IMG/VR virus record: IMGVR_UViG_3300048592_001022
Coordinates: 1 to 63,305 of that record
Direction: 5' to 3' (one strand)
Source of the DNA: a virus
Length of the DNA: 63,305 nt
Shown here: one piece after another, positions 56,799 to 63,305 of the stretch
Position numbering within the stretch: the first letter of the stretch is position 1
Layout: each line of letters opens with the position of its first letter
Notes under the pieces: model-generated
Database searches by the model: none
Told to the model about the DNA's origin: nothing
What the model saw: only the letters and a program-made list of their open reading frames with translations
Made by a program: the position numbers and the translations under genes

Positions 56799-57902
56799 CT
56801 ATTTTTTGGTGTTTTCAAGCTGCTTTTCAAGCTGTTCGCGATGAGCCCGTTCCCGCTCCGCTTGCCCTGATTTTTCCCCAACCTGCTTTTGGAGATCGCC
56901 AATCTGCTCGCGAAGACGGTCGACTTCGACCTTCAACTCGGTACGCAGCCGCGAAACTTCGGACGCTCGCTCCTCGGCTTGAGCCTGTGCCCGGGCAGCA
57001 TTCGAGCTTTCCAATGCCAGCCGTTCGGACGATTCCTTGAGTTGTCCGGTAAGCTGCAGAAGTTGATCGCCTGTTGACCTGGCTCGCGCATCAGATTCTG
57101 CTCTGGCATCACGCAACTCCTCGATGCGTTTTTCTGCCTGAGCTTTGTGGTCTTTAAGCTGGGTACGAAGATCCTCGATGGCTGCATACCTTTCGCCCGC
57201 CAGAGTGTTCGCGGCCTGCAGATCCCTTTCAAGGGTCGTATTCCGGTCAGTCAGGGCCTGTGCATGCTGTTCAGAGGATTCGAGACGCCGTGCGAGCCCG
57301 GTCGCGCTTTCTTCCCACTTGGCGGCTTCGCCCGATAGGTGCTGCACTTCTCCATTCAAAAGATCGATGCGGCTTGTCAGTGTCTCGATTTGCTTTTGCT
57401 GCGCATCCACGGTTCCTCGCGCATTTGCCAGATCCCTGCCCTGGCGTTCGATCTGCTCATCCTGGGCGCTGCGCTCTTCCTGGAGCTTGGCTATTTCGAT
57501 ATCCTTCGCCTTAACCACTGCTTCAAGGCGCTGAATTTCTCTACGCTGCTCAATCTCATCGCCCTCAGCCTCAGTCAATCTCTCTTGAGCCATTTCTTCC
57601 ACTCTGCGGATCCGGTCATTTGCCATTTGCGTGGCGCGTCCCCACAGGATGCCAGCCGCTTGGTTCAGAGCATTGCGCATTTCCTCCGGCAGATCGGTCG
57701 GCATTGAACTGACTGCAGGCTTCTTCTGGCGGCGCCACCGATTAAGAGAGGGACCAATGTATGAGTAGCTTCCGCCTTTCGCCTGGCGGATCAGTTCCTG
57801 GGTCGGTTTCTTCCCTTCAGCATCAAGAGAATCGGCCACAGGCCAGTAGATGGCATCGTATTTCCGCTCGTCTTCGCTCCGGTCATCCACCAAATCAATC
57901 AT
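56799..57902 (-). CDS. kfrA: KfrA-like plasmid protein
   Basis: The 367-residue protein has an N-terminal DNA-binding domain (IYWPVADSLDAEGKKPTQEL, GSYSYIGPSLNRWRRQKKPA) followed by about 250 residues of uninterrupted coiled coil. KfrA proteins bind operators upstream of their own gene and aid plasmid maintenance. A 16-base inverted repeat lies 30 bases upstream. Confidence 0.88.
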   Translation of the reverse strand: MIDLVDDRSEDERKYDAIYWPVADSLDAEGKKPTQELIRQAKGGSYSYIGPSLNRWRRQKKPAVSSMPTDLPEEMRNALNQAAGILWGRATQMANDRIRRVEEMAQERLTEAEGDEIEQRREIQRLEAVVKAKDIEIAKLQEERSAQDEQIERQGRDLANARGTVDAQQKQIETLTSRIDLLNGEVQHLSGEAAKWEESATGLARRLESSEQHAQALTDRNTTLERDLQAANTLAGERYAAIEDLRTQLKDHKAQAEKRIEELRDARAESDARARSTGDQLLQLTGQLKESSERLALESSNAARAQAQAEERASEVSRLRTELKVEVDRLREQIGDLQKQVGEKSGQAERERAHREQLEKQLENTKK

Positions 57903-57931
57903 ATTGGCACCTTAGAAGATTGTATTTTGTA

Positions 57932-57977
57932 GTATTTGTATTTTGTATCATACAATCCTACTACAAAATACAAATAC
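57932..57977. promoter_or_regulatory. KfrA operator candidate
   Basis: Arms GTATTTGTATTTTGTA and TACAAAATACAAATAC flank 14 bases, and an extra TTGTATTTTGTA lies at 57920-57931. The site is between kfrA and the divergent small gene. Confidence 0.75.
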
Positions 57978-58108
57978 AACTTAAACGCGGCGCAGTCAAG
58001 TTTTGCCCTCGAACCGGGCCGGCTCTCAGTTGGTGCAACATTTCCCCTGGATCCTCTGTCTCTTTCCATGTGCGAGACGAATACCACCGATAGCGAATGG
58101 GGGTTATT

Positions 58109-58324
58109 ATGGCTTATAAAGAAATCACTGCTGATGAGTTTGAAGGCGATGACAGGTATGGTGGCGATGGTTCGCTCTATCTTGATAAAGATGCCGTGAA
58201 CCATCTCACGCACGAATTCAGTCTCGTTTTGGAGGATCACTATAAAAGCTATGTCGGCCCGAGACGTGAAAAAAAGATAATCGCGGAAGTACGTGCATTG
58301 CTGCGAAAGCATTTTAGACACTGA
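58109..58324 (+). CDS. Small hypothetical protein (71 residues)
   Basis: The ATG at 58109 follows GGGGGTT. The product (MAYKEITADEFEGDDRYGGD) ends in a basic helix (RREKKIIAEVRALLRKHFRH). No family was recognised. Confidence 0.55.
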   Translation: MAYKEITADEFEGDDRYGGDGSLYLDKDAVNHLTHEFSLVLEDHYKSYVGPRREKKIIAEVRALLRKHFRH

Positions 58325-58402
58325 GATAGCTTGGGCTGGCAGATCGTTGGCAGGGGAAGCGCGAGCACCTTCCTACCAGGAGCATGCGATGAGAGAAACA
58401 AC

Positions 58403-58930
58403 ATGAAGCACTTTGATATTGTTCTACCTAAAAGAGTACCCGACACACCGAGCGAACGATTGCAGGATCACTACAAAGAAGGTCTAATACTCGTCAACGG
58501 GAACTCGCGCAAGCCCCGCAAGACCCAGGTTCTCACCTTCGCCCGCTACTTTAAACGCGAGTTTGACTATGATTTTGTGCAGTTCAGCGAAACTGAAAAA
58601 GGCTTGGACTTCGAGGCTTGGCTCTTCTTCCAGCACCATATCCATGTGATGGAGTGGGAAAAGCCGGTTGGCGCTTGCTGTTTTCGCAAACGGCAACATG
58701 AAGACGGGCTCAAGGAACATTGGGCGCTATCATGGATCTGGATACACCCCTACTATCGCGGCAAAGGCATACTAAAGGAGTATTTCCCTTTCTTCCGCAA
58801 GAGATACGGGGAGTTTCATCCAGAACCCCCGCTGTCGCGCACGATGATCTCTTTCATAGAGAAGCATTATCCCGATGCCAAGGGGCAGTATTCTCCCGAT
58901 TATCGGAGAAGCGTTCAAAAGCCTTCTTGA
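58403..58930 (+). CDS. GNAT-type acetyltransferase-like protein
   Basis: The 175-residue protein from the ATG at 58403 (MKHFDIVLPKRVPDTPSERL) carries WIWIHPYYRGKGILKEYFPF near residue 115. This is the R/Q-x-x-G-x-G/A acetyl-CoA loop of GNAT enzymes in the form YYRGKGIL. The substrate is unknown. Confidence 0.6.
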   Translation: MKHFDIVLPKRVPDTPSERLQDHYKEGLILVNGNSRKPRKTQVLTFARYFKREFDYDFVQFSETEKGLDFEAWLFFQHHIHVMEWEKPVGACCFRKRQHEDGLKEHWALSWIWIHPYYRGKGILKEYFPFFRKRYGEFHPEPPLSRTMISFIEKHYPDAKGQYSPDYRRSVQKPS

Positions 58931-58970
58931 ATCGTGATCGCCCTCAAACCAGCATATCCATCCCCGATAT

Positions 58971-61163
58971 TCAAGCGATTGGTGTTACGGCCTGTCGGAT
59001 GGCTTTCATTTGATCCTGAACACTGAACCGCTTGCTGCGTTCGATGAGCTGTTGAAAGAGATCTGCAGCCGCAGCAGCCTGGGCTCCTTTTTTCGTATGA
59101 GATGAGCAGCGGCGACCCGAGATCCACCCGTGACCGCTCAAGACCTTTGCTGTGCAAAAGAAAACACGCTGATTATCCGGCCCTCTTTGGTCCTCCACAT
59201 ACTCAAAGCCTGAAAAAATTCCTTTCTGCACCATTTCATGAATCTTTTGGCGCGCATCCTGTTCCACTACGGACGTCCCGCGAACTTGAGCGGCAGGGAT
59301 TGGAGATATTTCCGCTTCGATACTGGGTGGTGAAGTTCGAGGATTCAGGACAAAGGCCCGGTGGGCTGTGGATTTAGACCGGGAGACAGCGAAGTTGAAA
59401 AGCTCTGCTGCCAGCGACTGCTCGGCATGTTTTTTCTTGGTTCTTGAGTGGTGGACCGCCGACCTTAGATAGGCATCAGCAAGTAAAACCTCCCCGCTTG
59501 CCTGAAAGCCAATGGATGCCTCCGCAACATTCATGTCCATACGTTTGACCAGCTTGATTTGCTCCAGCTCCAAGAGTCTGCCCTTTGGATTTTTCTCCTT
59601 GAGCCGCTCACCCTCTATCTCATCAATGTCCTGGCGGACCCGCTCCGTCTCCAAGGAAAGATCGAGAGGCCACCCCGTAGCGTTTTTGATGTGAAAGTCG
59701 AGAAACTCTGGTGGAGCCTTCCTTTTCCCGTGAAGCCTGGCACGGATCTGATGCTCATCGGCAATCAGACTCACAAGGTCATCTTTGAGACCGAACTTTT
59801 CGATGACATCCATCGCAGCGTGAAATGCCTCTGCTTTTGGCAGTCCTTCCGTCGCCGGCTTGTAGCGAACCAGTGGCTGCCCACCGATGCCGCCAAGCAC
59901 CTCGGCATCTGGAAGACTCATGAGAATCGACTGGGTTTCCGCCAGCGACAAAGCCTTTTTGATTCGGAGAAACGCTGCAGGATTTCGGACCCGTATGGCC
60001 GCAACTGCCATGGCCTCTCTGAGCGGATCCTTGCCGGTGGGCTTCCAGCCTGCTGGGAATCCTGCCGCCTCATACGCCGTATACTGAAGTCGATGGGCGC
60101 TTCTATCAATAATGTCGATGACTGAGCACAGCTTCTTTCCAGGATGACTCCGAAGGCCGCGGCCCAGGCACTGGTTATAAACGAGAGGAGACGTCGTTGG
60201 CCTGGCAAGGAGAACACACTCAATCGACGGATCATCGAAACCTTCCGTCAGGACGCCGAAATTTGTGATGACCTGGATCCCGCCACGACGGAACGATGCG
60301 AGAAGGTGATCCCGGTTTTTTGTAGTTCCGGTGATCAGCGCCGCCCGGACACCCTCTGCCTCAAAGTCCCGTCTCATCTGATCGGCGTGGGCAACGCTTG
60401 CACAGAACATGATGGTTTTAAGCCTGCTGGCCTTTTCCTTCCAGGCACGCATGGCAAGTCCTCTGGCCTCCGGAGTGTTCATGACCGCTGAAAGGCCACT
60501 TGCCTGAAAATCGCCGTTCCCTGCAATCCCAACAAGGTCAAGTCCAAGGGACGTTTCTATGGTGTGGTATTCCATCGGGACAAGATAGCCAAGATCCTGA
60601 AGGTGGCCGAGCGTGATCTCGAAGGCGACCTCTTCAAAGAATCGGTCAGCACTTCTGCCATCGGTTCTCTGCGGCGTTGCCGTAAGGCCGACCAGCAGTG
60701 TATCGGATCCTTTTTGAAAGTGAGCGACAGTCTCCAGCCAGCTTTTGGCAAAAATGTGGTGGCATTCGTCCACAATCACAGCTGAAAATTCAGAAGGCTT
60801 AAAGTCGTCAAGCCTCTGATGAATCGACTGTACGGAGGCCACTACCACCTGGCTTTTTCCGGCACTACGATCCGCCTGCTCAACCCCCACATGCTCAGCG
60901 CCGATCTGGGTGGCGATTTTCTCTGCAGTTTGATCGATGATTTCCTTGCGGTGGGCGAGAAAAAGGACACGCCCTGCGCCCGGAAGTCTCAGAAGCCGGT
61001 CTATCAGAAGAGCGGCAATCACGGTCTTTCCGGCTCCGGTAGGAAGATGAAGCAACAGCTTTCGTTTGCCGACCTGCCTGCGACTCAAGACTTCATCGAC
61101 TGCCTGCTGCTGGTATGGCCTGGGTACGAACACATGCACCTCCTGGAACCCCAATTTTGCCAT
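58971..61163 (-). CDS. SF2 helicase with C-terminal dsRNA-binding-like domain
   Basis: The 730-residue protein has RecA1 motifs RPYQQQAVDEVL, LPTGAGKT (near 40-47) and VDECHH, then SAT-type LTATP. The second domain has VLTEGFDDPSIECVLLARPT and NQCLGRGLRSHPGK. It resembles RadD/type I restriction helicases. Residues about 636-707 (QKIHEMVQKGIFSGFEYVED to SSHTKKGAQAAAAADLFQQL) look like a dsRNA-binding domain. A role in replication or nucleic-acid sensing is possible. Confidence 0.85.
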   Translation of the reverse strand: MAKLGFQEVHVFVPRPYQQQAVDEVLSRRQVGKRKLLLHLPTGAGKTVIAALLIDRLLRLPGAGRVLFLAHRKEIIDQTAEKIATQIGAEHVGVEQADRSAGKSQVVVASVQSIHQRLDDFKPSEFSAVIVDECHHIFAKSWLETVAHFQKGSDTLLVGLTATPQRTDGRSADRFFEEVAFEITLGHLQDLGYLVPMEYHTIETSLGLDLVGIAGNGDFQASGLSAVMNTPEARGLAMRAWKEKASRLKTIMFCASVAHADQMRRDFEAEGVRAALITGTTKNRDHLLASFRRGGIQVITNFGVLTEGFDDPSIECVLLARPTTSPLVYNQCLGRGLRSHPGKKLCSVIDIIDRSAHRLQYTAYEAAGFPAGWKPTGKDPLREAMAVAAIRVRNPAAFLRIKKALSLAETQSILMSLPDAEVLGGIGGQPLVRYKPATEGLPKAEAFHAAMDVIEKFGLKDDLVSLIADEHQIRARLHGKRKAPPEFLDFHIKNATGWPLDLSLETERVRQDIDEIEGERLKEKNPKGRLLELEQIKLVKRMDMNVAEASIGFQASGEVLLADAYLRSAVHHSRTKKKHAEQSLAAELFNFAVSRSKSTAHRAFVLNPRTSPPSIEAEISPIPAAQVRGTSVVEQDARQKIHEMVQKGIFSGFEYVEDQRGPDNQRVFFCTAKVLSGHGWISGRRCSSHTKKGAQAAAAADLFQQLIERSKRFSVQDQMKAIRQAVTPIA

Positions 61164-61216
61164 ACTTGCATGCGGGTATCAAAGCAGCCAAATTGTGAAA
61201 GTCGGCCAATCTTTCC

Positions 61217-61561
61217 CTAATGCCGGGGCTTCCGTTTCGATACGGCAAAGGAGCTTTCTCCTACCTCTGGCTCGACTTTAACCCACACAACATTCTCCGC
61301 ATCACGAATGGCCCGGACCTGCTCATGAAAATCAGCGATCATTTGCTGCTTCTCTGCCTCATGTGACTTTTTCAGCTTATCAATGACCGATAGCCATTGA
61401 TCGTTCACCTGCTCAAGATCATTGGCCGCCTTCACTATGAATTTTCTAAATGCGCGCTCACGCAAATGCAGAACCACGATAGTGACGGCGAATAACTGAA
61501 AATAGCTATTCAAGATCATTTGGCGCAGATGCTCACCTAAACCATGCAGAAAAGATTCCAC
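61217..61561 (-). CDS. Membrane-anchored coiled-coil protein
   Basis: The 114-residue protein has one N-terminal membrane segment (MILNSYFQLFAVTIVVLHLR) followed by a charged coiled coil. It is divergent from the XRE gene and may share its control region. Confidence 0.55.
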   Translation of the reverse strand: MESFLHGLGEHLRQMILNSYFQLFAVTIVVLHLRERAFRKFIVKAANDLEQVNDQWLSVIDKLKKSHEAEKQQMIADFHEQVRAIRDAENVVWVKVEPEVGESSFAVSKRKPRH

Positions 61562-61613
61562 TTTGCCATATCCTCTATTGGTATCGACACCGCCTTATTA
61601 TACACCGGCAACC

Positions 61614-61629
61614 CGAACTATTTAGTTCG
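61614..61629. promoter_or_regulatory. Operator candidate between divergent genes
   Basis: CGAACTA/TAGTTCG with a two-base centre lies 35 bases upstream of the XRE start and 53 bases from the divergent membrane gene. A dimeric regulator such as the XRE protein could bind here. Confidence 0.5.
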
Positions 61630-61663
61630 TGTTTTATATTTTCTGTATCGGGATAATCAGGGG

Positions 61664-61900
61664 ATGGACGTAGAAAATGCATACAACTCATTTCTGACCA
61701 GCCTTGCACAGAACGTGAAAGCGAGACGTGAAGCCCTGGGCATGACCCAGAAAGAACTCTCTCTCAAGTTTGGCTTCAACGAGCGTTACCTTCAGAAAAT
61801 AGAAAGCGGAACATACAGCCCCAACCTTTTCACTATATTCAAGCTCGCCAGGGCTCTGAAAACCACCCCATCTGCTCTTCTTGATAGCGAGACTAAGTAA
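61664..61900 (+). CDS. XRE-family repressor-like protein
   Basis: The ATG at 61664 (MDVENAYNSFLTSLAQNVKA) gives 78 residues. TQKELSLKFGFNERYLQKIE is a standard XRE helix-turn-helix, and the protein is little more than this domain. It is a candidate lysogeny or copy-control repressor. Confidence 0.8.
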   Translation: MDVENAYNSFLTSLAQNVKARREALGMTQKELSLKFGFNERYLQKIESGTYSPNLFTIFKLARALKTTPSALLDSETK

Positions 61901-61969
61901 AATCACTAGGCTTGCGAAACTTCATGAAGCGCGGTACCTGGTCGCAAGACATCTTGTATGGAGTTTAAG

Positions 61970-62731
61970 ATGATGTGGTTACTGTCCTGGGGTCTTTACG
62001 TGCTAGCTTGGCTGCTTTTTATTGTTGGGATAGTCTCGCTTTTCAAACCAAGCTTCTTATTGGATGACAAAGATAAGGCTGAAAGCAAAGCCCCTCCCAA
62101 ACGGTCACAAATAGTAGTTGGTTTTGGGATCATCTCGACGGTGCTCTGGGGATTATCACACTGGGCCGAACCGACAAAAACAAGCGCAGTGGCAAAAAAG
62201 AAAGAAGCCGGTGCAGAGATTTCTGCAAACAAAGCGGAGACTGGAAGCCATTTACTTCAAGAATCAATCGATTCATTGAGTTCAATGAGAGGATTCGTTT
62301 CTGCCAAAGAAGAGAATGAAGGCGGCAAGAAAACCCTGAAAATCAACCTTAAACCATCAGCAGGAAATGATGTATCCAATTTCTTTTTCATGGCCAGTAG
62401 ACAAGCAACCGACATGGTCAACGAACTACTGAAAGAACACCGAGACATACCTGTCGATAGAATTTCATTTTTCCTGATCGGAACACTTCAAGACAAGTAT
62501 AGAAACGAAACAGACGAACCAATAGTTAAGCTTTCGTTCCTGAAGTCGGAGCTACTCAAGATAAACACAAAAGACAGAGAAATTGCTTGGTTTAGTCTTC
62601 TGGAATTGGCTGAACCCATCAAATATCTAAGTCCGGTTGGTAGACAGGTAGTGGGCGCATACTGCGAGTCGGGAGAAAGCTACCTGAAATGGTCTGAAAC
62701 GTTCTGCTCACAATCTACGAATGCAGGATAA
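61970..62731 (+). CDS. Membrane protein, unknown function
   Basis: I use the ATG at 61970 (MMWLLSWGLYVLAWLLFIVG), six bases after GGAG. Two membrane spans lie at the N-terminus (to about residue 60), then a soluble domain of about 180 residues follows. It is downstream of the XRE gene. No family was recognised. Confidence 0.6.
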   Translation: MMWLLSWGLYVLAWLLFIVGIVSLFKPSFLLDDKDKAESKAPPKRSQIVVGFGIISTVLWGLSHWAEPTKTSAVAKKKEAGAEISANKAETGSHLLQESIDSLSSMRGFVSAKEENEGGKKTLKINLKPSAGNDVSNFFFMASRQATDMVNELLKEHRDIPVDRISFFLIGTLQDKYRNETDEPIVKLSFLKSELLKINTKDREIAWFSLLELAEPIKYLSPVGRQVVGAYCESGESYLKWSETFCSQSTNAG

Positions 62732-62788
62732 ACAACACTGATCGAATCCAGACGCCTGCGGAGTAGTTCGGCCAAGCGTGCAATCTGA

Positions 62789-63305
62789 TCAAAGCTTGAT
62801 GCCTGGCCAGAGCTGCTTCGCCATGCGGTGCAGCCCCACATCGTCTCCTGCCTCACGCAGCTGCAGAAGTTTTTCGAGGAGCAGCGCCTTTCGGTCGCTT
62901 GTAAAGCGGGGATCCGCGACCAGCCGGTCTGAGATCCGCTTCGACAACGGGATCTCGCGTTGGGGTTCTGCAGTAACCGACAGCTTTCTGGCCAAACCTT
63001 CGATTGCTCCTTTAGGCTTCTCTGGCTTGTCCAGTGAGAGGAGCGATGCCAGACTTTTCGTCAATACCTTGCCCGTTGCCTTTTGCAACCACCTTTCTTT
63101 CTCAGACTCTATACTGGAAGCGGTGTCTGCGGCCTGCGGCTGCTGTAGATCAGGTTTCGCGAAATCCTGTGTTAATTCTTCGGGGCGGGCAAGGGCGGGG
63201 CACTGAAGTTCTCCTTTAGGGGATTTGGTACAGTTACTTTTTGTCGCAGAAGACCTGGGTTTTTTTGCCAGATCCCGCAGCCAGGCTTCGGCGATTTCGG
63301 GACGG
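62789..63305 (-). CDS. C-terminal part of a protein, runs off right edge (possibly the primase)
   Basis: The frame is open from the right edge to the TGA at 62789, about 172 residues. It has a proline/glutamine-rich linker followed by a helical domain (LSKRISDRLVADPRFTSDRK, LLEKLLQLREAGDDVGLHRM). A TTG at 63088 is a possible internal start, but the frame continues. It may be the end of the gene at 1-1234 if the molecule is circular, with one base unaccounted for. Confidence 0.55.
   Translation of the reverse strand, partial: RPEIAEAWLRDLAKKPRSSATKSNCTKSPKGELQCPALARPEELTQDFAKPDLQQPQAADTASSIESEKERWLQKATGKVLTKSLASLLSLDKPEKPKGAIEGLARKLSVTAEPQREIPLSKRISDRLVADPRFTSDRKALLLEKLLQLREAGDDVGLHRMAKQLWPGIKL

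Overview
The window reads as an almost complete phage-plasmid. Circular maintenance functions (a ParA/ParB pair with an intervening palindrome, a KfrA-like protein, an iteron-type replication initiator, an archaeo-eukaryotic-type primase and toxin-antitoxin pairs) share the molecule with a full set of virion genes. No integrase, transposase, rRNA, tRNA or CRISPR array was seen. The minus-strand primase gene runs off the left edge and a minus-strand reading frame runs off the right edge. They would join into one gene if the ends were adjacent, except that the frame is out by one base at the junction, so circularity is suggested but not proven. The host is probably a Gram-negative bacterium: there is a signal-peptide outer-membrane barrel protein, a Gly-X-Y secretory protein pair and a chemoreceptor zinc-binding protein. 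Two TIGR02147-like regulators point weakly to Bdellovibrionota/Oligoflexia-type bacteria; this is inference only.

Layout. 1-4.4 kb: primase fragment, membrane protein, parB, parA. 5.3-18.0 kb (minus): a P2-type contractile tail read in the order V, small protein, W, J, I, sheath, two collagen-like proteins, tube, E/E' chaperone with a -1 slippery site, tape measure, U, X, D. The sheath is split into two cistrons, and no fibre or fibre-chaperone gene follows I. 18.0-27.1 kb: a lambda-type head and packaging module (Nu1, A, W, B, C protease/scaffold, D, E and two completion-type genes), interrupted between portal and protease by a zinc-binding CZB protein and a single-domain response regulator. 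27.1-27.7 kb: a non-coding block expected to contain cos, with two 26-base perfect palindromes.

27.7-33.3 kb: early accessory region. Five promoters share one operator (GTTAACGCGTTAAC) placed in the -35/-10 spacer. Two nearly identical small-RNA units lie in inverted orientation around an ArdA antirestriction operon, followed by two DNA methyltransferases. 33.4-37.7 kb: small genes and a lysis cassette with a GH108 endolysin. 37.9-41.4 kb: recombination and anti-defence genes (RusA, SSB, a Tad2/DUF2829-domain protein, Bet/RecT-type annealing protein, PD-(D/E)XK exonuclease). 41.9-48.5 kb: an outer-membrane protein, a cluster of small glycine-rich proteins, a UvrD-like helicase and small regulators.

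48.5-51.4 kb: the replication initiator with seven iterons inside its coding sequence, and an apparent antisense RNA over its leader. 51.5-55.7 kb (lower GC): TIGR02147-like regulators with a secreted glycine-rich protein, a VapC/Phd-type pair and a possible new toxin-antitoxin operon with an MqsA-like second gene. 55.9-63.3 kb: DEDDh exonuclease, KfrA with its operator, an acetyltransferase-like protein, an SF2 helicase with a C-terminal dsRNA-binding-like domain, an XRE regulator, a membrane protein and the C-terminal partial frame. The likely life style is a non-integrated prophage replicating as a low-copy plasmid that carries its own partitioning, addiction, antirestriction and surface-altering genes, plus a lambda-head/P2-tail virion for transfer.
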